Assembly: GCA_907165275.2 (NCBI GenBank)
Contig: OU015665.1
Location: 5,022,001 to 5,086,000 of the forward strand
DNA from: Zygaena filipendulae
Lineage: Eukaryota > Arthropoda > Insecta > Lepidoptera > Zygaenidae
Direction: 5' to 3'
Length of the DNA: 64,000 bases
The notes under the pieces are model-generated. The model worked only from the letters and a program-made list of their open reading frames with translations, was not told the origin of the DNA and did no database searches. Made by a program: the position numbers and the translations under genes. Shown here piece after piece: positions 13,392 to 26,000 of this stretch. Each line of letters starts with the position of its first letter. The stretch's first letter is position 1.

Positions 13392-13951
13392 TAGGGGTAA
13401 GACGATACCATTGAGGTATCGATAGATACTTTTACTCGATACAGTATCGATAGAAAAGTATCGATACTTGCATTATCGAATCGATCGATTCTTCATAGTG
13501 TTTGGAATAAATTAAATAAAAACAAACAGCATAGAGGTTTTTTTCTTTCAGGCATCGACAAACATGCTTGCCAACTACCTACCTACACACAAAATTAGGA
13601 AAAGGATAATATGTTGAACAAATTCAATAAATTATACTCAAAAAACTTTTTTTATAGTATTTAATAATAATAATAGTTTTTTTATTCAATTTATCACATA
13701 TCAACGTATCTTAATTAGCACTTTTTCTTCACTTCGCAGATGAGTGTTTTATGTGTTAAAATGTAATCTTAATATTGGTATACCGATACGACTCACGAGT
13801 ATTTTGACCGATACCTATACTTGATACTTAGTTTCAAAGTATCGATCGATACAAAAAGTACTTGGTATCGGAAGGAATATGTATCGAGCAAAGACATTCT
13901 ATATATTAAAATCGATAAGTACTTGTATTTACTCGTATCGTTTTGTCCCTA
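13392..13951. mobile_element. hAT-like MITE rich in ATCGAT
   Basis: Ends TAGGGGTAAGACGATAC and GTATCGTTTTGTCCCTA are inverse repeats. The 8-bp flanks ACCAAGAT and ACCAACTT match at 6 of 8, suggesting an aged hAT target duplication. The interior has many GTATCGATA-type words. Confidence 0.7.
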
Positions 13952-14494
13952 ACCAACTTCTGTGCTATTAGCGCCTAGATATATCTTTCCGTATCTGGCT
14001 ACCTTTATCAATGAAGCCTTTTCGCACTCTGACCTTTTGCTTCTCGTAGCCTACACATATAGCTTTAATCCTATTACTCTTAATAACTTTCATAGCAGAA
14101 ACTATCGTATCACGTATTGCTAAGGTACTAATAGGAATTCCGAACTAATAAGTTTTGCTACCGTATAGATTTTTGACCGATTTTATTTATCAGCGAAGCT
14201 GGAGGTGTTATGAACAATACTATAAGTAGTAAAATCTCATTCTAACTATATGACAAATCCTAAAATTATCTGCTTAGTTTTAAATATTAACGTGCATTTT
14301 TTGTTTTCTACACTAATATTATAAAGAGAAAAGACTTGTTTTTTATATATTTGTTTGTAATGGACAAACACAAAAATAATTGACCGGTTTTAAAAAACAA
14401 CTGTATACACTATACTTCGAAAATGGCTCAACCGCTTTGAATAGTTTGTTCCGAAATTCACGCGATTGCATGACTCAAAAAATAAATAAATTAT

Positions 14495-14768
14495 AAAACC
14501 GAGTCTTTCGCCGCGTCTGTGTCTGTTTGCGGTAAACTTTAAAAACTACAGAACGGATTTTCATGGGGTTTTCTGGTGAAAATGGAGAGATTCATGAGGA
14601 TGGTGTGAGTATATAATTTGTGAAGATTTTGTGTAAATTGGTTAAAATATTATAACGATAAATAATTGTTCGAAGTGTCGGAAAAGGTGCATTCAATTCT
14701 GCATACCATACGTTGTCAGGGGTCCGAAATTAACGCTAGCGAAACCGCTGGGAACAGCTACAATATTA
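14495..14768 (-). repeat. CCGCGG-family repeat, reverse
   Basis: ACCGAGTCTTTCGCCGCGTC, AACGGATTTTCATGGGGTTT and GCGAAACCGCTGGGAACAGC at the head end. Confidence 0.6.
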
Positions 14769-14960
14769 TATCAAACAAAATGTTGCAAACTTCATCAAAT
14801 TTGTCATGTTTTATGCAATTGTGATAAAAAAGCGAAGTTTTAATAATTCTTTTACTTCTGGAAGTTTAGTGCTATGAAGGTTCGTCGTGGAGCTAATTGG
14901 ATGATTTATCGAAGACTTGACACAGTATCAATATCCAGTTAGTAGACAAGCATCACAAAT

Positions 14961-15195
14961 AGATAAAATAAGCAATAGTGTGTTAACCCACACTGTAGAA
15001 ATTTTGAGTAAATCGTGTTTTAAAAGTAGGAGCGCCATTTTGTGTCAACATTTTTTATGTTCAATATTTAGTTACATATTTAAGCAATGTAATAAGGTAA
15101 ACACATAATTAAAAAACGTTCCCTAACTCTCAATAAATCGTTCTGAATCAATAACTTAATTTTGTGGGTTAACATGTTATTGCTTATCTGCGTCC
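14961..15195 (-). mobile_element. GGAC..GTCC MITE, copy 2
   Basis: Opposite orientation to copy 1, ending TTATTGCTTATCTGCGTCC. AAAT on both sides forms a 4-bp target duplication. The 5' terminal GGAC is degraded. Confidence 0.85.
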
Positions 15196-15848
15196 AAATA
15201 TCATACAAGGTAACTACTGGTAGGTATATTCTAGTCGAATGTATACATAATATACGTACTTGAGTCGAAATGTAAATTATGTTGTGTGTAACGCGTACCC
15301 ACAACACGGCAACCACATTTGATAATGAACTTGGAAAACACATTTCAGGTAACTAAGGTAGGTACTTTCGTTGACATAGCTTAGTTAGTATTAATTTAAA
15401 ATAGTTTTCTATACAATATTGTAAAACGTAGAAGTTTTTAAATCGCAATTTTTATCGGAATCAAAATGTTAGGGTTTGAAAAAGACAAATTTCATAAGTA
15501 ATAATAGACGTTTTGGAAAAATTCCTACGTAAATCCAGCTAAATCCAAACCTATCGTTTGTCCAATAGTGCAATTACGTAGATAATTCTGTCCAAAACCC
15601 GTTCCAATTATATCATGTTGCTGAGAAATTACTTTCTAGTTTCTATCGACTAATTGTGGTTACATAACTTTCCCCGATTTCAATTAATTTCTATCGATAA
15701 GTTTCAATGTGTAATTTGAACTTTTTTTTATTGATCACAGGAAACAACATAGATTAAACAAATATGGTAGAAGACAAACCCAATTGTGCTCGTTACTGTC
15801 GCATCCTTCTTCTTGTTGGTTTTATGCTTCAATTTCGAACGGAATCCC

Positions 15849-16059
15849 TACTAATATTATAAATGCGAAAGTAACTCTTTGTGTCTGTCTGTCTTTCTGT
15901 CTGTATGTTACGCTTTCACACCTTAACGGCTCAACCGATCATCATGAAATTTTGCATACACTTTATCTGGGGTACAGAGAAGGACATAGGGTACTTTTGG
16001 TCCTGGAATTCCCGCGGGAACACCGAAATTAACGCGGGTGAAACCGCGGGGCACAGTTT
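15849..16059 (-). repeat. CCGCGG-family repeat, reverse
   Basis: TACTAATATTATAAATGCGA tail and GGGTGAAACCGCGGGGCACA head. Overlapping short open frames here are by-products of the repeat. Confidence 0.78.
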
Positions 16060-16788
16060 GTTTTAAATGAAACTAACACTGTCTGTGTGATATCTCTAAG
16101 GCTTTAAATATTCTTGTCTAGATTTGGTGACATCGAATTTCAATAAGTGATTTCACGCCTCCTGTTCCATCCGTGGCTCGTCACAGCGATAATTTCCAAT
16201 TGCCAACCTACTCGAATGTCGAAGTGGTCGACTGCTGCTTTGGGGGCAGAAATTGACAGGTAATTCGTGTCTCGTAAATCAATTTCTCCTGTTAATAGTA
16301 TAGTATTAGCAAAAGAATAGAAAACCATTTTAGAAATCTACAGTAGGTATATGACGTGACAGTCATAAAATGTTCTTAAAGTAATAAAATAGTGTTGTTT
16401 TAATTTTTCCACTGCACCTATAATTACGGAATATATGTATGTGTAGCATTTTTGTTAGTTACTCGTTAGTATGTATTTAGATTTACCTTAAAATTACGTT
16501 ACAATTTGCCAGATTTGCCAGTTTTTGAAAAATAGTTTTTAGCCGTTATTATTTAGAGTATACATTTGAAGAGTTTGAATGCTAGAATCTACATGACTGT
16601 CTGCCTATATTTTATTTAAAGGCATCACTAAGCTGATATTGGTCGAAGCATAATAGAATATTATATTATTACACTGACTGGCACTTTATTTATTAAACAG
16701 GAATTTATTCTTGCTATTTGGAGAATTTGTGAAATCATTTTTATTTATCCAGCGAAAACATTCATGACGTAGTCTGAGAGGAGGGGTT

Positions 16789-16854
16789 CGTATTGTGACG
16801 TCATTCGAATTGTAATGCTCTCACGTCACAATACGAAGCGAATGACGTCAATAC
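16789..16854. repeat. Interlocked palindrome with two TGACGTCA-like cores
   Basis: CGTATTGTGACGT and ACGTCACAATACG form one inverse pair. TGACGTCATTCG and CGAATGACGTCA form another that crosses it. Confidence 0.75.
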
Positions 16855-17827
16855 ACAGTGTAATTTGTAACTCGCATAAGCGGTGGTAGGAGTTAGCGGT
16901 TATCTTCATGAGCGATAGCTGTATAAGCTAACCTAACTAAAATTTAAATCATGGTTATTATCAAAGCTCATTTGGCAATAAAGTCGATGTCAAAAAGCTA
17001 CCAATTACATTATTAATTACTGTACAAATACATGTTTTTACCTTACCGCGTGTTTTCTCTTATTACTTATATAAAATACCTTTAAGAAGATGAGATACCT
17101 ACCTAAAGAAATGGACACACGAGTATTTTTTCATAATATACCTATTGGAGGTTGTGTATTGTTTTTTTTAACCTTTTCGTTGATATTTCTTTATGTATTA
17201 ATTAGCTAATTTTATTTAGTAAAACTAGTAGTATAGTAGTATAGGTAAAGCATAATTTTTTTCGTGAATTAACTTTACACTTACAACGTAGAAGAGTAAC
17301 CGTAACACTTGAGTTGTCATCATTTCAATGTTTAATAGCTTGTTAGATAAATAAGTTTTTCTGCCACTTTAACTTATTATTTCGATGTTTATTTTTTAAC
17401 AAAAAGGTTATTGGATGGTGCCATAGCAATTTCATGGAGATTGACGAAAAATTAAAGTTAACCTTTGCTCTTTCAAGCTGAAATAGTACAGAGCCTTTGC
17501 GCAATGAGTTATCTAAGTGAATTGGTTAATAGGTATAATATAATACATAAGTACATGTACAAATGCCGACAAACTGCTATGCAGTTTGGCAGACTCTTGT
17601 AACATGCCATGTACTTATATTTTTTGTAAATAAAGAAAAAATCTAATAAAAGGAAAGAAGGAAGGGAAGGATTTAGAAAGGCGACAGCATTCCGCCTTTG
17701 CCTCCTAAATTAATTAATGTAACAAAAACTTTGTGCGTCACCAAAGTACCCATATACGTTAAAGTTTTGCCGCTAACTTTTCTAGGAAATGTTACTGTAT
17801 GTTATACCTACCTGGTACCTACATTAA

Positions 17828-18079
17828 ACTAGCTGTCCCGCGCGACTTCACCCGCTATAATTTCGGATTTCCCGCGGAATTGTTCCATACAAACTTTGCA
17901 ACGCTTTCTTATCGGATGCCTACGTCATACAAATAACACACCCTCCAAGTTTCAGGTCTCCACGATCAGCGGCTTAAGCTGTGGTTTGATCCGTCAGTCA
18001 GTCATTCAGGACAAAGCATTTTAAATTCCCACGGGAACTCCGAATTTACCGCGGATGAAACCGCGGGGGTCAGCTAGTA
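17828..18079 (+). repeat. CCGCGCG-family repeat flanked by two heads
   Basis: Starts ACTAGCTGTCCCGCGCGACT and ends in an inverted head, ATGAAACCGCGGGGGTCAGC. The body, CCTCCAAGTTTCAGGTCTCC, is shared with 23640-23892 and 59930-60052. Confidence 0.7.
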
Positions 18080-19082
18080 CATATTACATTAACACCTATA
18101 TAGTCTATACAAGTTCTTGTGAGTAGCCACTTAAAAATAGTGCTTCCGAACAGCGGCTTCAAAAGAGCCCAATGACTCCTATCTGAGCGACTCTGCACAG
18201 GCGAATACTTTCACCAGTAATAAAAATGCATCACACAAAAAAATCCTGTGATTTTATTCTAATTGTTTTCTTTTAATAGTTTTTAATTCTGTAAATTTAT
18301 AATACTTATTATACTAAATGTAATTGTCTGCGTCTCTGTTTTAGAAATAAGTAGGTAGTTTTCTTTTTTCTAATTACAGGTCCATTTAATTTGTTTGGTA
18401 AGGTAAAATAAAAAATGCAATGTATTAGGCCACCTTTGCCATCATAGTTTATTAATTTCATGTGATTTGTTCTCGATTAAATAAGTTCTCAATACATTGA
18501 ATAGTTATATCTATACATTTTTTGGGTGTATACTGTATATAATAGGGATGTATAATTAATAATTTAAATATATTATGTAAATATTACTAAGTTCTGACAG
18601 TAAATAGGTACCTAACTATAAAAAAAAATTATATAGGTACACATATTATATTGTACTCATTATATGTATATAAAATAATGTAGTCTATATTCTTTCTTGA
18701 TGAAATTTTAAATAGGAAAACACTTAATTTTAATATTAAGTGCTTCAAAAAGTATGTTTTGCTTAATGAATACTTATTGATGAGCATAATATTTTTTTGT
18801 AAAAATTAAGTAATGTCTACATTTCTGTTAAAATATATAATTTAATAAAATATGGTATTATTCTTAAATTTAAATATATGCTACCTAAGACAGAAAAATT
18901 ATAGGTAAGTAAGAACAATAATAACAATTAACAATTTTACTAAATTAATAATAATTAGGTACCTTCCATACTATCCAATAATAAAATAATTTGAAGAGAT
19001 CAAAAAAATTATAAGGACTAGATTGTATGAAAACTAGTTATTTATACATTTATTAGATACATTCAAATTACAGGTAAAAGTT

Positions 19083-19089
19083 AAAAAAA
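19083..19089 (-). terminator. Pol III T-run terminator of the tRNA
   Basis: Seven consecutive T on the minus strand, six bases after the tRNA 3' end, as expected for RNA polymerase III termination. Confidence 0.7.
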
Positions 19090-19095
19090 TACATT

Positions 19096-19167
19096 TGGAG
19101 GTGCTGGGATTTGAACCCAGGACTTTCAGCATGCGAAGCAGACACTCTACCACTGAGTTACACCCCC
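19096..19167 (-). tRNA. tRNA-Ala (CGC)
   Basis: A 72-base cloverleaf including the discriminator A. The acceptor stem GGGGGTG/CACCTCC contains the G3:U70 pair that marks alanine tRNAs. The D stem is ACTC/GAGT, and the anticodon loop TTCGCAT has anticodon CGC. The T arm is CTGGG-TTCAAAT-CCCAG, with an intact B box GGTTCAAATCC. The anticodon stem has one T-T mismatch (29:41). There is no intron and no encoded CCA. A run of seven T on the coding strand follows within 13 bases. It is probably a functional gene, though the mismatch leaves a tRNA relic possible. Confidence 0.85.
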
Positions 19168-19375
19168 GCGTATCGTACTATACGAAATACTGTAAGAGTA
19201 TATACGATCACTATTGTGGTGCGATTAAAATTGTAATTATGCTTCTTCCATTGACAGAAAATCCAGCGTGATCTGTTAGTTTAAAATTGAATTTGTATGA
19301 AATCTTATTAGAATTTGGAAAATTTACATCTAAAGATCACGTTGGAACCAATTCCTTTATCATTAACTAGCTGTG

Positions 19376-19565
19376 CCCCGTGGTTTCACCCGCGGTAATT
19401 TCAGAGTTCCCGCGCGAATTCCGGGATAAAAAGTACCCTATGTCTTTCTCTGTCCCCTGACAACGTGCATGCCAAATTTCATACAAATCTGTTCAGCCGT
19501 TTTTGCGCGATTGAGTAACAAACATCCAAACATCCACACTTTCACATTTATAATATTAGGATTAG
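19376..19565 (+). repeat. CCGCGG-family repeat, near consensus
   Basis: ACTAGCTGTGCCCCGTGGTT head, AAAAAGTACCCTATGTCTTT body and CACATTTATAATATTAGG tail. It lies between the tRNA and the gene's 3' end. Confidence 0.8.
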
Positions 19566-19818
19566 TATTATTATTAACTATATTTTTGGTTATAAAAAAC
19601 AGTAGGTAGGTACAGAGTCAAACGTGCGGATTTGTTGTTGAGTTTTTATACAGATTTAACTTACATAATTAATATTGTGATTTATGTGAGTAACAGACAA
19701 TACCTTTAGTCAGAATGTATTAGACAAACTTTTTTTAACTTTAAACTTTATCCCAATACTGGATTACCAACTTTTTGATTAAAAACGTTCGCGGTAATTA
19801 TGTAAAGATTTATAAGAA

Positions 19819-19824
19819 TTTATT
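19819..19824 (-). promoter_or_regulatory. Candidate polyadenylation signal
   Basis: AATAAA on the minus strand, 54 bases beyond the stop codon of the synaptotagmin gene and in AT-rich sequence. Position and hexamer fit, but no transcript evidence is available. Confidence 0.45.
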
Positions 19825-19877
19825 AAAAATATTTATATCAGGTAAATCAGTCCATTGAGTGTATTGGCCGAGTCGTT

Positions 19878-20005
19878 TTATATGTTGAGCGGGTGCCACT
19901 GCTTCACTTGTTCCATCGGCGACGCCAGCGCTGCGTTCCAGTGCTGCAGCGCTTTGCCTCGGGCGAACATATACGAACCTAACACGAACTTGCCGAGGAG
20001 GCGAT
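19878..20005 (-). CDS. Syt15: Syt15-like exon 11 (C-terminus and stop)
   Basis: Acceptor TTTTTTTCAG follows a strong polypyrimidine tract. It completes Asp492 and encodes RLLGKFVLGSYMFARGKALQ, then HWNAALASPMEQVKQWHPLNI and TAA. The 'HW...L..P...V..WHxL' ending is diagnostic of synaptotagmin C2B. The GSYMFARGKALQHW segment is the main reason for choosing Syt15. Confidence 0.95.
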
Positions 20006-23000
20006 CTGAAAAAAAAAGTCGTAGGACTCCACGTCAGAAGTGAAGAGCTTAGCTTTACAAACTTGTAAACATATTTTTGATAGCTACGAGTATCATACTT
20101 TGTACATCACACACCTGACACACACACACACACACATACAGACACCATATTATGTATCTGTACATAATACATATGAATCTTGGCGGGACGGTCACCCGCC
20201 AAGATTCATTTTTTTCAAGAGTTCATTTTTTTTTTCTCCATCCCAAAAGAGCCCAATGTGCCAAAAGAAGTATTCACATAAAAAAAGAACTAGGAATTTA
20301 TTTTGTTCTACTAAGTATTACTTTTCAGCACAGCGACCCCTGATTCTTTACCGACAATCGCGCCTGTAATGCCATTACAATTGCACACAATAGTACGTTT
20401 ATATTCTGTTTATCGTAAAGTTCCTATAGTATTATAACATCTGGACTCACTAGCTATAGCTAGACTATCAATGTTTTTTGAGAAAAACTAAACTAGGCTT
20501 TATTTACTCCTAAGTTGTTCTTAGGAAATTAACATTTTCTATAAACCACCAAGCAACAAAAGGTTTTGAAATCAACTCACTATTGTACTCGTATATACAT
20601 AGATACCGAAAAATGGCGTTGTCTTTGATTATATTCCCGATTATACCCTAAAGAAGCTGTCATCTTGTCATTAGAAATAAAGAAGGCCAAATAACGAGCT
20701 CGAGCCCGATATTATTACGACTTGAGTATAGGTAATAACAGCTAGTGAGAGGTGAATTTTATTTCAGGAGACATGGATGTGTTGTAATCTCGATGATTCA
20801 AAGCGCTATTTGGAGTTGGGGGGCTGGTCCCTTATTCATTATTATACGACCCCTGATATCACGTACCACTTTAAGAAAACGCGTCACAAAAATTGTTACT
20901 CCCTCGTGCTCAAAGCAGTTTCAGTTAAAAAAAAAAAATTACAACGTGTATATAGAATATTAATTTCTAATATTTTGGCGTCTGGAGCGTTTAAATGGTG
21001 TTTTGGGCCGCGCGTTATAGGCAAGGAATGTTATTGTTGGGTATGGTGAATAAGGACTCTGTAGGGCAGTTATGTAACTTTTGTTGCTATCATATTTCAG
21101 TTTAAATCAGAAAAATTGCGATTTTGTGAATAATTAATCATGTTTAGGCAGCTTCAGCTTTTCAAGTATGTTTATTTCGGTTGATTGCCAGATATTGTAG
21201 GTGTCAAAACGTGCATATTGTAATCGAAAAACCGCAATATTTTTAATTGCAACCGAAAAATGAATAGAAACAAAAGTTACATAATAGCCCCCCTGATTAC
21301 GCAATTTCTGAAAGATGTTACCAAAACAAAACCCAAAAAAGGCCATAAATTTGTTTTTAGTTTTCTATGAAGCTTGTTCAAGTTCGGTCTAAAGTTAAAG
21401 TTAAACATTATATTTTTAATAAGAGTTGAATCGTCATCTTTAAAATTATCAGCGCGATATTAAAATATGCACCTACTGAAATTTTTATTTTACTTATACG
21501 ACTAATATTATAAATGTGAAAGTGTGGATGTTTGGACGTGTAGATGTTTAGATATTTGGATGTTTGGATCTTTGTTACTCAATCACGCAAAAACGGCTGA
21601 ACGGATTTGGATGAAATTTGGCATGCACGTTATCAAGGGTACAGAGAAGGACATAGGGTACTATTTATCCCGGAATCCCCGCAGGAACTCCGAAATTACC
21701 GCGGGTGAAACCGCGGGGCGCAGCTAGTAATATTATAAAATGTGAAAGTGTGGATGTTTGGATGTTTGTTACTCGATCATGCAAAAACGGCTGAACGGAT
21801 TTGAATGAAATTTGGCATGCACGTTGTCAGGGGTACAGAGAAGGACATAGTGTACTTTTTATCGCGGAATTCCCGCGGGAACTCCAAAATTACCGCGGGT
21901 GAATCCGCGGGGCACAGATAGTTTTTAATATTTTAAATTATGATGGTAATCACTTTTGGTATTGTCGTTATAAAATGGCGCAATTACCCTCCACAACCAC
22001 AGTAGACTTTTTTTTATTACTATACCTATATGACAATGATTGAACCACGGATTCACCACTACAATTCAGAATCTGGGATCAGGTACGTCAGAACTTATTG
22101 AGTGAAGGATCTTTTTTGTTACTAGATACTTGTTTAACTTGTGTTTTTAGGTGAATAGAACAGTCGGTTAGCGTCTTATAGATCTATCTTTTTAAATTAA
22201 AATACCGTATCAATAGCTCATATTTTAATTGAAAAGAAAAATTTCTGAAAGTAAAAAAAAAATAAGAATTTCTGCCATCTTTTTTATTCCAGCTGCTTTA
22301 GTTCACGCGCTTGAATAGAAAACGTTCTTGTACGGTGTTCTATTAGGTAATTAATTATCTAAAGAGGGTAAAAAAGATCGTGCAAAACGAGATTTATATT
22401 GCGTTGCAGCGAAATGCGCTCCAATCACGTTACAAACTGGGTGGGTACCTACTAGATTCTTGCATTAAATTACATGCATTCAGCACATAAATCTGTGCAA
22501 TTGTATCAACGCCCGGAGAGCTATCTGTTAATCTACGTCCGCATATTATCCGCATACTACATGTAGATTTAATAGCATTATACAGGATGTAAGGTTTAAA
22601 AAAAGAGTTAATCAAACCCTCGATAACTCATACGTACATGTAACTAAGAAACAATTGGTTAAAAAAAAATGTGAATAACAGAGAAAATCTTAAATAGCAA
22701 CGTGGTGCAGATATACATGTTACACAAGGAAAAATGCATTAAATGGTAGGTTCTATCAGCACTTTGGCAACTTGTGCGGTAAATTTTCGTGAATATACTT
22801 ATGTATTTTTTTCTATATCAAAGAATCACTTTTCCCTTCCCCTTGCAATTCTTGCAAAACTCTTTCTACCGAATAAAAAATATTCTTTTCATGCCCCCAC
22901 CTCGGAAATGGTATTTTTGCTATTCGATATCTGAGCGCAAAAGCCGTTTTTATCCGCTTGAGGTTGTAGGTATCTACCTAAGTATTATTTTTTATACATA

Positions 23001-26000
23001 GGTAATATAAATATTTTTCTCTAATATTCTCCTATCTTTGTTGTAGTAAATATGTACGTACCTAAACTGAAATAAAAGTATCTTGTGATTGTAATGTTTT
23101 ATTTTGCATTTAGTCATTTCCTCGCTGAGGGGGTATGAAAAGTTACGTGTTGCACACGAGTGCAAAAATTTTTCACCTTGTGCTCTTTTGATTTCGTCGT
23201 TAACGCTCAGGATTCTAGTTTTTGAATCACTCACTGCGCTCATGATTCAATTTTAGAATCCTTCGCTTGCTCGGTCATCAAAGTTGAGCACGCAGTTAAA
23301 AAGCATCTTTGCACTCATAACAAATAACTATTTATTAAACCAAAGCATATTTTACACATACTGTGTGTGTGTGTGTGTGTGATAATTTGAATTTATTCAG
23401 CTAAAGTAAATGGGTCCCAAACATCCAAACATTTAAATATTCGTGTACATCAAAACGTTTAGATCCATGTAAAAACTTTCACTTTCACTTTTGGCTGTTC
23501 CCCGCGATTTCAACCGCGATAATTTCCGAGTACTTTCCCTATGTCCTATCTCTGTACCAAATTCCATGCAATTCCGTTCAGTTATTATGGCGTGATTGAG
23601 TAACAAACATCCATCCATCCAAACTTCACATTTATGTACAACTAGCTGTCCCGCGCGGTTTCACCCGCGATAATTTCAAAATTCCCGCGGATTGTTCCAT
23701 ATAAACTTGGCCCCCATTTTTCACCTTATAGGGTAAGAATTTCGGAAAATCCCTTCTTATCGGATGCCTACGCCATACAAAGAATACACCCTCCAAGTTT
23801 CAGGTCTCTAAAATCAGCGGTTTAGGCTGTGCGTTGATCCGTCACTCAGTCATTCAGGACAAAGCATTTTATATGAATAGATATTAGTATAAATGTCTTG
23901 TTATTTTGTGCCGGAGTGGCATCATTTAGGGCTAAGTACCTAGGAACACCAAGGTCGCTCCCGGAACCCTTCGGTGACATTAAGAAGTTGCTGGGCTTCC
24001 TTGAGGAGCTGAGTTGGCACGAAAATAGGCGCTTAGGCGTCAAGTTGCGGAAACCAACCCGCTAACAAATAACAACAATGTATTGTACCTTTAGCGTAGA
24101 CGGAATTTGGTTGCAATGCCTGCACGGTGACGCTGGTTGTGTGAAGCTCATCAGCTCGCAACCGGAAGTGGAAGCACTCGGAGACGAGGGCGCTGCCGTC
24201 TTCCGCCACCTCGACGGCGGCGGTCCTGCGCGCGCGCACCCCCCGACACGCGCGCTCCTGCGTCACCCGCACTGACATCTCGCGTTTACTCGATGACGGG
24301 TCCAACTGGTAGGTATAGGTTTATTTTTATTTTATTTATTTACTACCTTATTTTTGACGCATTGTGCGTGTTAATCTCGAAAGTTCCGCGGGCGTTCCGA
24401 GATAAAAGTAAGCACTATCCTCTTTTTTTTTCTGTACCTACCCTTGACAACGTGTAGTATGCAAAATTTTATGTAGTTTCCCCCGCGTTTTTCGGAAATC
24501 CCGTAGGAATTCCGGGATGAAAAGTATCCTTGTCCTGATGTCCTTCCCTTGGTTTTCTATTTAGCTAGACAAAAGATTGTTAATTTGGCTAAAGAGGCTG
24601 GTGTGTGTTCAACAAACTTACATGATTTTAAGTTAGTATTTTATATATTTCAAAGCTGAAAATCGTAATTGATCAAGATAGATAGAACTGTTTAAAAAAT
24701 CTTTGTTACGAACAAATATTACAATCATAATTATAACTAACGACGACAAAGTTCTAAATTCGTTAAGTAATTAAGAATTGCATGACCTGTCATAAATATT
24801 CAATGTGGAATATATTATGTAACTCGTAATGAATAAAGGGTGCTAATTAATTAAAATAAGTTTATACAGTCGCCATTATCCGAATATCATTGAAATAAAT
24901 TTCATGTGAACTTACAAGTTTCGGGATTATGTTTAAACAAGCACCATATGTAGGTAGGTATTATATGTCTAAAGTTGAAGGTATATTTTTCTTTTACAAA
25001 ATCTTAGAGCATTCCTAATTGGCTACCATTTAAAAGGGCAATACGATTTCATCGTTCATGCCTATTTTTTATTACGAAATCTGAGATCATTACAATTTCG
25101 TGTTTCGGTATAGAATATATATTTTTTTTTTCTTTTATTCAGGACAACAACAGTTACAAGAACATATAATAGATTTAGGTTACAAGATTACACTATTAGC
25201 CAATGATAGTTACCCTTATATAAAGAACAGAATTTAGCAGTTTATCCTTAATTCCTCAATATACTTAACTTTTTTAAAACAGATAAGTTTACCAATCATG
25301 CTAAATGGTTGTTCTGGAAATGCGGAACGTATACAAAGTTGAAATAAAAGAATAACTAGGTATCATAATATTATGTGTATCACATACCACTAAAATTAAA
25401 ATTCTAACTAATTAATCAATGGAGAGAGTCGCAAATGCGCGACTCGCCCCAGCATTAAATCAATAAAAAATGGTACTCGGCAATAGGAGTGCATTCAGCG
25501 TGTGCAGGATAAACATCCTTAATGTTAAAAAATTTTTTTTAGTTCGTCATGTAGATTAATAAAAAATATTGGACACGTATTTTTTCTTTTTTTACGTAAT
25601 CAAAAAATAACGGTGATACATTGAGTTGAAATTTCGCGTGACGTCACTAACTGCAAGTGCAGTTTGTATGGCGGCTTATAGCGGTTAGTGACGTCACGAG
25701 CCCCCACGCTAAACTTTAATACGCTTTATCTCTGTAAATTTTTAAAAAGCAAAAAATACGAGTCTATTGTTTTTTTTTTTTTTCCAAAGGTCGTCATCAT
25801 CCCTATTCAGATACCCAGCGCTGGTTTTCAATGCACCCCTTGCTCGGAGTAGGTAAGATGTTTTGCTGAGAAAAAAGAAGAAAATTATTTTAAAATCAAT
25901 TAAAACTTGATAACATCACCCAATTATGCATTACAATAAATAAATAAAAACAGCATAAAAAAAATTACCACGTGTGTGTGTGTATGTGTGTGTGTGGGCG

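Larger units (their letters stand above)
1..19082. other. Intergenic stretch beyond the gene's 3' end
   Basis: Apart from the repeats listed separately, I see only AT-rich sequence with scattered stops in all frames and small frames below 90 codons without domain features. No splice-bounded GC-rich exon candidate was found. Blocks 1-1566, 10346-11591 and 18080-19082 hold nothing I can name. Confidence 0.6.
20006..24088 (-). other. Intron 10 of the synaptotagmin gene
   Basis: 4.1 kb with a (AC)n tract, a perfect hairpin, one CTGGTCCCTTATT MITE and at least four CCGCGG-family repeats. A GC-richer block at 23905-24040, next to exon 10, reads ATGCCACTCCGGC-like repeat sequence on the minus strand and is not a convincing exon. 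Otherwise featureless. Confidence 0.7.

Noticed and set aside
15080..15343. 87-codon minus-strand frame
   Set aside because: Overlaps a GGAC..GTCC MITE and has no domain features.
20040..20369. 109-codon frame
   Set aside because: Runs through an (AC)n tract and a hairpin; codon use and composition are those of intron DNA.
23846..24043. GC-richer 65-codon minus-strand frame next to exon 10
   Set aside because: No splice phase fits between exons 10 and 11, which already join exactly; looks like repeat DNA.
24078..24457. Plus-strand open frames of 65 and 106 codons over 24078-24457
   Set aside because: They are the antisense of exon 10, open only because that exon is GC-rich.
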